Shown: positions 12,376 to 26,626, counted from the stretch's first letter. The stretch is DNA of 64,000 nt from Siniperca chuatsi (GCF_020085105.1 NC_058064.1:15603501-15667500); one strand, 5' to 3'. Numbers and translations: made by a program. Notes: generated by a model not told the origin, from the sequence alone.

Positions 12376-13170
12376 TATTCTCCAGCACCCTAGAAATGTA
12401 TACATGTATAGGTGTGTGTTTATGTAATGATGAATGTGTTCGAGAGCAGCTGTGAGCATCAGTATGCCAGGCATGGAGAGCCAGCTGTCAGCTCGGACCC
12501 TCAGTTATGGAAACTGTAAGCACCAGACTCTGGAGCTGAACCAAATCATTCCTCACATCACACACGCTTGAACTTGGAGGAGCTTCTCTTGGGCCCCATG
12601 GTTTCAAAGCTTTACCCCCCACCAGTCCATAATCCACATGCGGTATCAGATGTATGGCAGAGGACTCAAAACCGTTCCAAACACCAACCACGGAATATCT
12701 GAAAACCCAGCCTCGTGCAAACATGAAGCTCTCAGGATCCATGTCACATACATGACTGGGGGAGGGCAACTTTAAGATATATTTAATTTTGGATACTGGT
12801 TAGCTATTTTTAATTGGGGCCATATAAAAAAACACAATACAATCATGTTATTCCACTGAATACAAAGAACTATGTGAAGGAATATCTAAATAATAACTAT
12901 GGCTAAAAGCAGAGGTTTCAAATAGGATCTTCAGTGTCAGAAACCACTTCTGTCTCAAAGAATTGTGCTTTAAAGTACTCAACTTAACACTGGTCCCTGT
13001 AATAAAAGGCTTCCATTGAAACTCTTAAGTCCACATTGAAATGCCTTGTCCTGTGAGCCCATTATAACCTGTGTGACTCTTGACACGTTGAGACAATCAC
13101 TTCACACATACAACACAAAGCTACTGGCTGGGGTCAGGGCTGGCTATAGAAAGGCCATCAGCATTTGAAG

Positions 13171-13192
13171 ACACACACACACACACACACAC
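13171..13192. repeat. (AC)n microsatellite
   Basis: A short AC tract of about 11 units. Confidence 0.95.
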
Positions 13193-14654
13193 TTTTGACA
13201 TGTTAAAACAAAGCCTTTTCCTTACCTGTGCTTTTCATGTTAGCATGGTAAGGGTAGTGTATTCTAATATAGAGAGAGAGAGGATTGTGTACAGGAAGAT
13301 AAAATGCAAACGAAGGCCTGACTCTTGACTGTCAGCTCTGTCAACTTTTGTTTGTCTGAACCCTGGGCGTGGTCACCTCAGACTGAAGTGTGAATTCCAT
13401 ACCTGCTTTGGTTTCTCCATCTGTATCTGTTATTAAGGGGGGGAAATCCATAAACATGAATTTCCTCATTGACCAAGAGAGAAGCCTGTAAATTATTATT
13501 CTGACCTGTAAATCATTATTTTAGTCTAACCATTAACTGTTTCTGTAAGGTTAGAATTTAAATGTGTAATCCATGAGTACAGAAATTACATCACATACAA
13601 TAACGAATGATAATAACTATGTATCCGACAATCAAGTACATGAAACACTACAGTAAACAATTAGAAATGGAAATATTAAAATTACTTTGGCCTGTCTTGC
13701 CTTATTGCATTGAGTGTCAACCGCAGTTCATCTACGTGCATTAAAGCAGTGTAATGAGTGTATTAAGAACTGATGGCTACATTATCGACTAAGCTACATC
13801 AACATGGAAATCAACTCTGGCAGTATTTTAGAGGATCCTGAGCAGAGTGTAGGGTGAGTGCTCAGCAGCCTGTCAGTGTGCTGTCAGGAGTGTCTGTGGT
13901 CGGACAGCGAGAGTAGCCATCAGTCTTTAACAGCATTCAGGGAGGGTTAGGAGTCGGCAAATGGCCTCGACTAACGCACAAGTACAAGCAGAAGTAGCAT
14001 CGGCCAACATCCCACTTTGTTGCAGTGCATCAGTATTGACACTTTGTGTATCCACACAAAAGGAGGGAGTCAAACAGCAGGGCAGGGAGCCGAAGTCAAG
14101 CGGAGGTCTCTGAGGTCACAGTAGTTCAGTTTGCTAAAGCGGCACAATGGCATCTTTTGTCCATTTTTAGGTTTCTACTTACACCTCTTATCACGGCAGA
14201 GACATCAGGGATGAGTAGGAGCTGATTCTTGGCATTCACTTGATCCAAGGGCATTTTTTGATCAACCTCCAGTAGGTACTACACACACACACACACAGAC
14301 ACACACTAACTCATGTCAGGCGCTGCTGAAGGTAGACAGCAGCACGTATGTCATTTTCAAACATCACATGGGATGAACAGAGACAGAGAGAGGCATTGTG
14401 ACACAATAACAGAGGTGTCAGGAGTGCTGCTAAACATCTTACAGTGATGAAGATGAGGAAGGCATCACTTCCACTATACCAACTGCAAGTGCTACACTTG
14501 CCAAGTTAATTACTATTAGCAAAAAAGAGACTGGCAGGATAATTTAAACCAAAAATATCTTAATCTTTTAGACACTCTAAAGCCTTCTTTATGTGAAAAG
14601 GACAGGAAATCATTCTGCTTTGCTTAAATTTGTAGTGTTACTTGGAATGACACT

Positions 14655-15165
14655 TTGGTAACTGCCCTATTTAGCATTCATAGGCATTTTATAAACTGCT
14701 CATAAATGCTTTATTAAATGGTTTATAACACACTATAATGTAGTTGTAAGCAGATATAAGGACATTTTAAGTGTTTGCTGATTTATATTACACGGTTGAA
14801 TACTCGATTCTGATTGGTCAATTACGGCATTCTATGGTCAGTTATTTTGTTGCTATGGACGCAGTTCTGATCATACACTCTGGAGTCCAATCATATCAAT
14901 CCACAGAAAGAAGTCCTGTGGCAAAAAACCCCCAAATGTTTTGAAATCATTTTTAAATCAATTAAATACATTTTTGGTGTCAAATTATTGATTTCTTTAG
15001 TAAGTGTGTAATAAGTAGGACAATGTACAGGGCTTACTTTCACAATAATGACCGGCTTACTGTACATTATCCCTTATTTATTGTAGTTGTCAACAACTTT
15101 AACTCCTCCTGTGAAGCATCCATAACTGGATGCTGGTATATAAATAAATAATGAATGATAGTTTA
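14655..15165. repeat. Probable interspersed-repeat patch
   Basis: Two parts resemble known fish repeats. One is the 'TTTATAAACTGCTCATAAAT' tract at about 14690-14745. The other is 'GAATACTCGATTCTGATTGG' followed by TCAATTACGGCATTCTA at about 14798-14836. I cannot define ends or a family. Confidence 0.4.
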
Positions 15166-15347
15166 ACATATCACAGTTGTAATTCTATAAAATATGTCTT
15201 AGGAGAAGTTATAATTGTTTAAAAATACTAAACATTAATAATAACAATGTATTATATGTATATATACTGCTTACAGATGATAAATGGGGAGGTTACAGTG
15301 TCAGTTGATTCTCCATTTAAGCCTGGTATCAGCTCAATATGCTGGTC

Positions 15348-15350
<3 letters not shown>

Positions 15351-15378
<28 letters not shown>
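15351..15378. repeat. (CA)n microsatellite
   Basis: An uninterrupted CA tract of about 14 units. Confidence 0.95.
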
Positions 15379-15380
<2 letters not shown>

Positions 15381-16670
15381 AACTCAAGAGCACACACTCA
15401 TATTAGTGGTAAAATTACAAATGAAGGTATCTAAACACAGTTATAACATGATCAGTCAAAGAAAAAAAGTTAAATGTATCATGCAAAAAAAATAAAATAT
15501 AAGGCATTAAAAATCAATATAAATATGCTTTATAAAAACCCTGCAGAATTTTAGATTAATGTGACAACAAGCCCCAAAAAAACACTCTCTGGAAACTTTA
15601 GAGTGCATTTGTAAGTTGCACTGTGTCAAAGCTGATCCTGAAGGATGAAGTCGCCTCTACTTTGATACACATGTAACTGAAGACATTTTGGGAGGGTGAG
15701 GCAGTTTTTGTGTGCCGTATAAAAGGTGGAAGGGATCTTTGTGTGAAACTTGGCCTTAACACTCCAGGGGAAGTGGTCGGTCGCTGCAAAGTCCACGGCC
15801 AGTGTGTGATCTGGATCGTGTGTGACAGATAGAGGGGCGACTGTACCCGTGAGTGCATGTGCGAGTGCAAATGTGTTCTTATATGCAGGTTATGGATGTG
15901 TTTTTGTGTGTATGTGTATGGGTCATCCAATCCAAAGTGCAACAGGAGGGTGTCTCAGATCAAAGACGCATCTTGACACCCTATCAGAGGCAGAGCAAAC
16001 CCAATACACCTTGGAGCTCCCTCTGTCTCCATCTATGCATCTGTCTTTCCCTCTCTGTTAAAAGACTAAGCCTGGAGGGTTGGAGAAAACATACAAAGCT
16101 TCAATCCGCATGCCTTAGTCTGTTCCTTTGAACTGCTTACAGAAGCCTAAGCCGCTCCGCCTGTAGGAGCCAAGTGTGACCCAGAGTGTGGTGTATGCTT
16201 TGCCTGCTCACACTGTGATGCTCAGTGTGCTTTTATATATGTGAGTTAATGCATATGCAAGTGCACATGTATTTTCCTTTAAACCTTACGAGAGAACGGT
16301 GCTGTCAGAGCAGAACAGAAGCTGTCAGGAGGTTGTAAGGTGACACCCAGGATGACAGCGGTTGTGACTGACACATTGAGAGGAAAAACTGATTTTGGGA
16401 ATACGCCTACACCCTTTTTTCTCAGGGTTCAAATCCCCTCATGACAGTAAACATCCCTGAGTGAGACATTAAATCCTTCTGAGTTTGACCTCCCCAGAAG
16501 GAAAATGTTTATCCTCCCAGAGATCAACTGAGTCACAGAACATACAGTATATACCCTGATATATGTTTGGTACAGGTGTCATGATCTAAATCTAAAGAGG
16601 GAGTTAACCTCAGCAGGTTCACACACTGATTTAACAGTAAACAAGTAACAAGTAAGCCTAAAAAGACTAA

Positions 16671-17090
16671 GAGTCTACAGCCATGCTAGCAGCTCTGTGA
16701 GGCTGTACTTAGGCACAGCGGTGCTTTGAGCTAAATGCTAATATCAGCATGCTAACATGCGCACACTGACAATGCTAGCATGCTGATGTTTAGCAGGTGT
16801 ATTTACCATGTTCACCTTCTTTGTTTTATGTGTTAGCATGCTAAAATTTGCTAATTTGCACTAAAGACAAAGTAACAGCTAGGGCTGGCAAAAATGTTAG
16901 TTTTGCAGGTATTTGGTCATAAAATATTGGACAAATCAAAAATTTGATCTGACGATGAACAGTCAGCGGATCACCAAAGTCATTCCACTTCATCCTGAGG
17001 GGAACATGAATGTGTGTACAAAATTTCATGGCATCCATTCAATACTTGTTAGGATATTTCAGTCTGGGCACTGCTAGGGAGGCTAAAAAT
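16671..17090 (+). repeat. Dispersed ~400-bp repeat family, copy 2 (most complete)
   Basis: It starts with GAGTCTACAGCCATGCTAGC and runs through repeated 'CATGCTAACATG'-type motifs, then 'CAGGTATTTGGTCATAAA' and 'AAAATTTCATGGCATCCATT', ending near GGCTAAAAAT. It shares its 5' part with copies 3 and 4 and its 3' part with copy 1, so it defines the family layout in this window. Confidence 0.8.
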
Positions 17091-18149
17091 ACACTGTACA
17101 CGATAATAATCATCACCCTAAAAATCTGGAGAGTACACAGCAGTTTACGTGTTGACTTGAGGTTGGTTCTACCTCAGGTAGGAATACTACCCTGTGTGTT
17201 ATTAAAGGCTTTGAAATTAGACTGCTAGCATGGCTGTCTATCATGCTGCCAGCCACTTCAATTATACATCTGAGCAGGAAAACAAACTGAGGAAACTATA
17301 GACACATCAATCCACGATCAACACCACCTGTAATCTATGTACGATAGCGAGTTAATCGAAAAGATAACATTTCAGGAAAGTCAAATGCTGCCTGACAGAG
17401 AGTAAGACACAAAGAGCTAAGCATGCATCAACAAGTTCCCACACACAAGCTATTAACTGTCAAGATTACACCTGTCACCAGCTCCTTCACTGGTTGAGGG
17501 GGAAATGACTAAAACACTTCTGTGAACACAATCTGGCAACTCACAGAGGGTCAGCGTTAAAGCCCCAATCAAGGAGTTTTTAAGGAAAGGTAATTATGAG
17601 ATGATGTTTTCAGGAAAGGTGTTGATAGAAATGTTTTCATCCAAACTCTAATTCAAAAAGCCTCTCTAGTCTATTTTAACCTTGAGTTTATTACACACAG
17701 CTTAGAATGTTTTAATACTTATTTTCACGATCATAAAGCACCATTTCTTGTATCAAATGCTATGTTGGTAAATTTTTGGATATCTGCATGGATAAGATTT
17801 CTGCAGAAGGGCACCTTTTTTGTATAGCTCTGGATTAAGCAACTTGGTCTGTTTGTGCCAGTGAACTAAATCCATTTAAGCCGTTTGACATTTCATCCTA
17901 ATACTTGCATTGTCAGTGTCGATGCCAAGTCTTAATAGCTGTGAGGATCGTAGCCCAATGCTTTACAAAAAGGACTTCTACACAGGGAGCAAGGGTTGGT
18001 CCTTAGTAACGGCTAAGATATGAAGTTACAGTGCGTGGCAGAAGTAATGACACAGGGCCAGATTAGAACAGATGTGGCAGAGTACACACTGAACAGCAAA
18101 GCATTTGAACTTTTAAAATGGAAGTAGGGTTGTGATGGGCATTTTTAGA

Positions 18150-18297
18150 CATTTCGACATTTTGGGACATACTCTTATTTGAATCCTTGCCGAGAGTTAG
18201 ATGAGAAGACTGATACCACAAAACCAAGAAGCTGCAGTTTTATGGGAGGTTATGGGCCAAACCATTTCTTGGCCGGGAGCAGTGACTTCCCAGACCA
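18150..18297 (+). repeat. Partial copy related to the foldback elements A and B
   Basis: It has the arm sequence ACATTTCGACATTTTGGGAC, then 'TTGCCGAGAGTTAGATGAGA' followed by AGACTGATACCA, as in the arms of elements A and B. It then jumps to 'CATTTCTTGGCCGGGAGCAG', which I associate with the interior of longer members of this family. The paired right arm is missing. Confidence 0.65.
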
Positions 18298-19506
18298 AAT
18301 GGTGCTCTTAAGTCTTTGATGTACCTAATCTGTGTTTTTTAAGAGGAGTTCTAAAAGACTGTACTGAGTTAACTGACCTCAGCTCCTCAGGCAGGTTGTT
18401 CATCATTATAGGGACCCCGATGATGAAAATTTGGCTTCCTCTGGCGTCTACACTAAACAACAGCCTGGTCACCTCAGGGTAAAGTCTGGTTTCTTTCGAG
18501 TTAAAAGGTCAACAATGCAGCTAAAGGCCAAACAGTGTTTTTAAAGTAACCAGTGAAACCTTAAAACTGGTTCTAAAACTAAGGCTACATATGTATAAAA
18601 GTTGAATGATCTGTTTTGTAAAGAAAGATCCATAGTTGAATGGAGTCACATAATTTTAGTAGAGCAGATACACTATATCAGTAGAAAATCCGACCTCATG
18701 GCATGCAACCTACACGACTGGTATTTGAATGCTCATTTCTAAATGTGTCAGTGTTGCTGTGACAACAAGTAAATGTCATGTCATTCACATGAGACTGTTG
18801 CCATAACTTGGCACCAGAGAAGCTTGGCAGAGCCGGGGTTGGTATGGAGAAGACACAACAATGGAGACAAAGCCAAAATTATAGAAGCATAAATAAGATA
18901 ATCAGGAACAAAAATATGACGTCTTTTGTTATTTTTACTCTGCAAACGTATCTTTAGACTTCACTGTCAGTTCATCGTGCAGGTTCCTACAGGTGCCCTA
19001 AAATACATCCCACAAAATCAGATAAGAGCCATAATTAGTAAGTGAGCATGAAGCCCTGGGGTGTGAATACTGCCCAACAGACAACAAGTGGAGGGAGGCT
19101 CCAAGTGTCTCCCTATCATCTCCTCTTTCTCCTCTTCTTTTGCCTCCTTCTCCTTCACTGTCACACGTCATTCACTCTGGCTAGATACTGTATACATACA
19201 CCCTGAGCCCCCACCCCACCACCACCCACCACCACTTAACATTCCTACAGCTGGTCATCGCACATCATGATGCATGTAATGTCACACTCGTGAGCCATAA
19301 GCGAGCCGCGATGCTCTCCCTGCCTCCTCTGTGAGAGACAAAGGAGAGTATTGTGTCGTCTGAGTGAGAGAGAATGAAAGGGAAAGAGACTGAGAGAGGT
19401 GTGTCAAGTTACAATCAAATACGACCCCTCCACCACCACCCAAAACCTGTTGGAGTTTGAGTGGTGAAATCACTGTCTTGCAGCATGTAAATGAGAGATA
19501 ACCCTG

Positions 19507-19508
<2 letters not shown>

Positions 19509-19573
<65 letters not shown>
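19509..19573. repeat. (TG)n microsatellite, about 32 units
   Basis: One of the longest TG tracts in the window. A CA tract follows at 19634-19654, so alternating purine-pyrimidine DNA occurs twice within 150 bp. Confidence 0.97.
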
Positions 19574-19575
<2 letters not shown>

Positions 19576-20348
19576 CAGAGGGGGGGGTGTCATCTGTGTG
19601 GCAAACCGGATGAAAGCCTTTGTCGCTAAACAGCACACACACACACACACACACATATATATAAAAATATTTTTTTAAAACCCACGTAAGATCACACACT
19701 ACAAGGAAAACAAAGGTACAACCCCCTCTGAATACCCCCACCTTTATCTTATTCAACCCAGGCCCAAAACATAGGTGTTTGCAAACCAACAACCCCTCTT
19801 TGAAATCCCCACAGCAAACACACTTGCATCATGGGAAGACACATCACTTTCTAGCTCACTTTCCAGCCAGCGACAGAAACTAGCACAATGCTTAGAGAGA
19901 TTTCCGGCTGGAATCAAAACACTGATCTTGAGAAAGCAGCACATGGATTAAGAGTGTGGGAGGAAAGATGGCTCAAAATGTGGACAGATGTGGGAGATAC
20001 ACACAATGCCTACAACAATCTGAGATAAAATATGTAACTCATGCCAAGGAGTGTAAAAACTACCATCTCTCCTGGGTATAAAGAATCAAAAGATCAACTT
20101 CTTCAAGCATCTTTCCAGTCAAACAAAGACATTTTTCCCACAAAGTAAAGGGAGCAGTTTCCCTCTTTCTCACAGGCAGTGAGGGCATCAGCAGACAGCC
20201 TTGGATCCTTAGACATCCCTCCTGTCTCTAGCCTGTAATTGAGTGATCAGACATCAGTGGAGTCGAACAGTGACCAGTCCTGATCCCCTGGTATTTACAC
20301 TTCAAACTCTAGACCACAGCCTGGAGGCACACACGCACACACGATGCA

Positions 20349-20349
<1 letters not shown>

Positions 20350-20392
<43 letters not shown>
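20350..20392. repeat. (AC)n microsatellite, about 21 units
   Basis: An uninterrupted AC tract. Confidence 0.97.
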
Positions 20393-20395
<3 letters not shown>

Positions 20396-20890
20396 CCCAA
20401 ACATTAAAGCCCACGGTGGATGTACGAGATTAAGCATGAATGTGATTCCTTTCTCGCTCATTGGACACACAAATGAAATGGAGACATGAACACTGTTATC
20501 ACACCAGCACATGTTCCTCTGCTCCGTCTTCTTCTCTACCCTGCCTCAAGACAAGGGAGCATCATATAATTGGAAGTTTTCAGTGCTGATTGATTTTGCT
20601 GGGAGTGTACGCTTTGGACTGCAAGAAGTTTTGTGTGTTTGCAGAAGCACAAAATGTGATAAAATCAAACAGCCATGCCACTTCACAATTTCCTCTCTTG
20701 AAAAAAAGGCCAACCTTTTTGTTTCATTTTAAATTCATTCAACTGCAGAAGGTAGGCTATAAATTCTTTTTTGGCAGTCTAAATGACTAAAGTGGCCACA
20801 TTTTATGGACGTCAATCAATGCAGGATAGACGCTTTCAATTAGGTTAGACTTGAGACAAAAATAATGCATAACATAACTGATTACTGGAG

Positions 20891-21235
20891 AAAAGACTAA
20901 AAGTCTACAGCCATGCTAGCGGCTCTGTGAGGCTGTACTTATGCACAGTGGAGCTTTGAGCTAAATGCTAACATCAGCAAGCTAACAGGCTCACAAACAC
21001 ATGGTAACATGCTGATGTTGACCACCTTTAGTTTAGCGTGTTAGCATGGTAATGTTTGCTAATTAGCACTAAACACAATGTCTAGGCCTATCTGAGGCTG
21101 ATGGGAATGCCATTCATGTTTCAGGTGTTTATTCATAAACCAAAGTATTGGACAAATTAAAATGTTGACCAAAGTGGTGGACCGACCAACCAACATTGTC
21201 ATCCCTAAATCCATGCTGCTTGCATGGCTAAAAAA
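20891..21235 (+). repeat. Dispersed ~400-bp repeat family, copy 3
   Basis: It opens with AAAGACTAAAAGTCTACAGC, nearly identical to the lead-in of copy 2, and ends at GCATGGCTAAAAAAC. Compared with copy 2 it lacks part of the interior around 'TTTCATGGCA'. It retains 'CAAAGTGGTGGACCGACC', which is also seen in altered form in copy 1. Confidence 0.78.
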
Positions 21236-24200
21236 CATACTGAACAGACTGGTAGGAGAGTGTCCAGGCAGATTTACACACATAGGTACACACGCAAAGA
21301 GATGGACAGGCAGACTGAGAAGAGAGGCACACAGAGGCAGACAGGCATGCAGAGAAAGCGAGAAGGACAGTAATCTAATAAGTTTCTGTAACCACTCAGG
21401 CCAGATTTAGCTCCAGCAACCACGTGGCGGGAGAGGCAACACTCTCCAGGCACATGGTCAAGCAATGGGTGCATTCTTTTGAAAAGTACAGAGAGACAAA
21501 GAAAGACTGAGAAGACACGGGGGAAGACAATAAGACCGAAGTTGAGAGGAAAGAACAGTGAGACAGAAGGAGGAGGGAGGACACAGAAGGGAATGTGGTG
21601 AGGGGCAAAGCTTAAAGCCAGGAGTGTATGATATCTTTGGAATGAATGGGATCTCCCAATATCAGTTACTGAGAGTGCCAAGCCTGGGAATGGCAGCATA
21701 TCTCACACACACATACTGCAGGAGAATATATGAGCTGCTGCAGACAGGACTGGAGCACACAGTCTCCATCCATGCAGACTTCACCTCCTTGAAATGACTA
21801 AGCCACACACACGCACACACTTGTGATTGTAGTTTTTTCCACTTTTCCTCTGTTGATTTTGACTCAACGTTCCTCTGTCGTAAGGTTCCTCAGCTGATAC
21901 CAACAGCCTTTATGATAGAACTAGTGCAGACTTCTCTAGGCCATGCAATACTAGTTTAGAAATAGACAAGAAAATGTGAAGCATGTGAAACATATAGAAA
22001 AAAAGCCAGTTACATTGCATTGATTATTGGCAGGAAACAAGTAGCTTTCTATTGAAAGAAATCTCAGATAGTGGATTTTTGCCTGACATCCACTCACAGT
22101 CCTCACAGGAAGACAACATCTCTCTTCTACACATGCACGCACCCCCCCCCTTCTGCCCACATCCATCAGGTTGGGAGGTCATAAGTCAAAAGAGTGCAGG
22201 CTCATTTCTCACTGCTGAGTGTGTGTGTAAAACCCCATGTTCTGCTTTGATCTCAGAGGTGAGAGGTCACGTGTCATCACTGTCTGTGCATCACTGGCAC
22301 ACCTGTGCTCAAGTGAGGAGTCACATTTCTCTTGTCAGAACGTCAGACGCATGGCAGTTACCTGGAAAAAGACGAGAAAATGGGGATAGAAGCCTGACAG
22401 GAAGAGGTTTGTCCCTTGACTCACAAGGAGAGTAATCTGTCTTTCCCAATATGAGTTCTTGTGTCCTCAATGATATGTTTGACGCAATATTTCATGGCCA
22501 AATAATGATTTGAAACCAAAAGAATGCCAAGGACAAGGGATGGAGACAGAACAGAGGAAGATTTTTTTTCTCTTGGCTCGAGAGAATGAATGAAAAGCCA
22601 CAAAATTCATACAGAGAGCAACACATCATGCCCAATACTCTACAGTGTATTGCACAAGTCTAATTGTGCCTCATAATGACAGGACAATTACACTTTTCTT
22701 TCCTTATAAATGATGAAGCGGTGGTTTCCACAGGAATGCTTTTAAGTGGCCTGTCTGAGGAAGCTCAGCGAGTACATCAGCAGATTGTATTTTATCTTGG
22801 CTTGGATTTTAAAATAAGTTCAAAGCTATAGCTCTTGTGTCACAGTAGAAATTTAATTATGTATATTGAGAGAGTGGAGGAATGAGAGAAAGGAGAGAAA
22901 GTGTGTATTAGAGGGGGTGGGCGGATGAGAACAGAAATGTTAAATAGTTGAGCTATGCAACTCCTTGAACGGGATTAAGAGCCAAACCAAAGGCATGGAA
23001 GCTCAGCAATAGCCCTATGGGGGAAAAGAGGGGGAGGACAAGGAGGAGGCGGGTGTGCGTATGGGTGCGTGTAGCAGCATGCCGTCCCGCTCACCGACAG
23101 TAGGGAAAAAGATCAGAGCCAGGGTGGAAAAAGACGACTTAGCATCAATCATTTCTAATCGTTTAAGTAACAATCTGCTATGTTGTATCACCGAATGATA
23201 TAACACAACTCCACCTATAGCTAGTTCATGCAAGCTTTAACTTTTGCTGTTGTAAACCCCACCTAACAGGTAAAACAAAAACTCCAGTGCACATTAGATG
23301 ATGTCTTTTGCATATCAGGAAGCAGCAATTTGGTTGGAGCAAATAGAAGAATGCAGTGGCTACCTGGACGAATAAGCTAGCAGCTGTGACATATAACACT
23401 ACTGATGAACGCCCTTCCTGCCCTGAAAGACACATGACTGAAAGAGGCACACACACACTTTGAGGAAGACAGGTTTTCACAGATTTCATCCCTATCCAAA
23501 TGTTTGTGTCCTTCCCTCTGTGCACTGTGTCTACACAGGCTAATGAAACAATCTTCCCTGTGTCACATGCAACATACTGTTCCTTTTTTGTCCCGAAATC
23601 ATTACTTTGTCAATGAAGGCTTGCACAGCAGCCATGAACTGCATCAGCTGAGATTGGTTCCTTGGGATCAATTTAGATTTCTGTCAAGACAAATCTTCAC
23701 ACAGGTCAAAAGTCAAGTATGATTAAAATCAAGCCTTCCTTTTCATCACCACTTTAGGAGATCACTAATTATCTAGATTGCTGACAGCTGAGCCACATTA
23801 ACAACACAAGCTAGCCAAATGCTGGTAAATCTTGGCTTTAGACTGGGGGGGGGTCTGACTGTCAGTTCTGGCAATCAACCAGCTGGTGTGAGAGTCTTAT
23901 TAAGTAGTAACTACAGTAACAAACTGGTGAAATTGTGATTGAAGTGTTTCCTGTGTAGTACTGCAGGGTTGCTTAGATTTGTAAGAAATCACAGACCTGT
24001 CACTGACTGGATTGGGCTATGCAGCAAAAATTTATCTATTGAAGTTATATAAGAAAATACAGTAAAGAAAGCGAGAATGAAGGTGTACCACACTGAAATA
24101 CTGTACTCTGCCTTTGTGACAGTCATAAATTGACAGATACCCATCTTTTAGAAAACAGAGTGCAAACTCCAAAGGTTTTAAGTGAAATTTGACAAGTTAA

Positions 24201-26365
24201 AATAAGAGCTTTTACAGTGAGAACAACTAGCCCTTAGCTATTAAACCACGGTGCTACTGTCTCACACACACGCACACACACAAGTACAGCGGAAGAGAGA
24301 ACAAGGACAGATAGAACAGTGTTGTGGCTAGCAAAGTGTGTTAAACGAGTGTATCTCGGGAGAGTTATCAGGGCATTCTTGTGTTTCAGCAGAGGGCTAG
24401 AAAAACATTCTTAGGCCTTCTGTTCGCCACAATAAAAGCACCTGTGCACTTCTTTCACAGGTTCAAAGAAGAGCCTTGATTAGGAGGATATAAGGAGAAA
24501 ATGTGTCACTCTTTGTGACAGATGGCAACATCTTCATCTCTATTTCACTGTGGATCCTCTACAGCCAATACAAATCAATGCTCACTGTGATACATCAACA
24601 GTCTTTTGTTCAATTGATCAGGCATAATAATGAGGGTTAAGCAGGCAAGATAGAGCTAATGCACTCTGATCACTCTCATCCCTCATGGACAGAGGATGTC
24701 ACTGCTGATGTGTGCAGACATAATGAGCTGATAAGGATGATGATGCCTACCCCTCTAAGAGAAAACCCAACTACTGAAAAGACTGGTATATGTGCATCAG
24801 ACTAGAGGTCTTCACTGGTCCAAAACATTGGTACCAATCCAAAATGGACAAGTGGAAAACCTAACCGAACCTGATGTGCATAAATTCAGACAGTGACCCA
24901 AGGGGGTCTCGAGTCAGAACAGACCCAAACAGATCTGGGGCTGATTGCAGTCGACCCGAATAGACCCTAATAGAGAGGTAGCGGCATGATGTATTGTCAA
25001 TAATCAAGCAGCTGTGGTCGAAAAGAGCAGCTATACTCATATGTAATATACTATGTAATATATAATAAAAATGGCCTGAAAACAAAAGTAAAGTCATAGT
25101 TTGGATTCATTCGTATGCACTCATCAATAAGATATATTGAGGCACAAACTTGAGATCTGTGGAAGTAAAACCAGACCCTACCCAAGACTGAGGATAATTG
25201 AGCCCGGTCCGACTTGGGTCCTGGGATAGACCTCGGATGCTCAGAACCAAATGAAAACCTCGACATCAGACAGTGAGAGAGAGAAAAGGTCAAGACAATT
25301 ACCACGCAATAAAACTAAATACTTCAAAAGAGAATATGGGAGACCAGTGGAGCAAGAGAGAGATTGAATTCAAGAGAGACAGAGACACAATCAGAGTCTT
25401 GTCTGTTAGTGCTTGTTAAGGCGCAGTTAGTTCACCAGTCCCCTCAGGCCTTCCTCTCTCAAGAGCCTGGGGTTTGAAAGGTCAAGACAACAGCAGCAAT
25501 GGTTACCTAACACTTGACATCAGTGTGAACCACCAAAAAAGGGGGGTTTGGAGTATGTGCATTTGTTTAGTTGTGCATGAACATGTGCATACTTATATCT
25601 TTGTGTGTGTGCACATGGCTACGACTAATGAAGAAGTCCAGTCCCCTTTGGGACCATCATAAGGTCACTGTTGTCAGGGATACCACAAGAGCTGTCAGCT
25701 GTTATTGACAAACAAGAATGCAGTGGCAATGAATGAGGGCTGTAAGGCCTGTAACTGTTGTGGTCAGTCACTGCCTCCTATAACAGCCATAAAGCACTTA
25801 GAAAAGGGCAGTCTGTCATTTGTCCAAGACAAAGACAAGGCACATGTCCTTAACTAAAACAGAGAGAAGAGAAAAAAGGAGAGACATCTGGAGAAAGCCT
25901 TCCAGCGACTGATGAACCATGGTGTGTAACAATAACTCATGACAATGCAGGTTTAAGTCCAGCTAAAGAACTATCATATTATCCTATCAATGGCTCTGTC
26001 ACTGCCCAACAGAGGGGGAAATGCCACCGAAATGAAACGATCCAAGGATATACAAGTTGACAAAAAAAGGACTTTCTTGTGTGCAAAAAGTTGTGAGCAT
26101 TACTTGTAGTTGTCATAACGATCCAGAGCCTACAGTCACAATAACCACAAACACGATTAGACTGATGGACTGGGAATGAGGGCTTGCCCTGATGCAGCCT
26201 GGTCCATAGCAGCTCATTTATATTCCTTCAGTATGTGTGGATATGCTGGCATTCCTTAGCTTGGAGAGATGATAGGGTGACACAGAGAGGGAACGAGCTG
26301 CAGAGATCTAGCGGTGTTGGGCTGTTTGCCCATTTCAGGGCTTAATGTGCTTTGGGAGATCAACC

Positions 26366-26368
<3 letters not shown>

Positions 26369-26438
<70 letters not shown>
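26369..26438. repeat. (AG)35 purine microsatellite
   Basis: Seventy bases of perfect AG repeat, followed by further purine-rich sequence to about 26492. All-purine mirror-repeat tracts like this can form triplex (H-) DNA. The Ser-Leu and Arg-Glu repeat frames it creates are artefacts. Confidence 0.97.
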
Positions 26439-26448
<10 letters not shown>

Positions 26449-26603
26449 GGGAGAAAGGAATAAGAAAGAGAAAGAAAGAAAGAAAGAGAGATGGTTGAGC
26501 AACCAGCTGTCAATAGGTGACAGGGTAGTTATTCTGTCATGGTATTAGATTTATCATGCCTGCCCAACTGCCTGATTAACCTCACAGTGCTTTCTTGCAA
26601 AGT

Positions 26604-26626
26604 ATGTGTGTGTGTGTGTGTGTGTG
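26604..26626. repeat. (GT)n microsatellite
   Basis: A short GT tract, about 11 units. Confidence 0.93.

Noticed and set aside
16420-16450. GGTTCAAATCCCC resembling a tRNA B box
   Set aside because: No A box, acceptor stem or anticodon arm at the proper distance upstream.
19282-19792. Two ~125-codon Thr-His / Cys-Val rich frames on the minus strand
   Set aside because: They are produced by the (TG)n tracts at 19509-19573 and 19634-19654; no family resemblance outside the repeats.
26256-26548. Ser-Leu and Arg-Glu repeat proteins
   Set aside because: They are translations of the (AG)n microsatellite on both strands.
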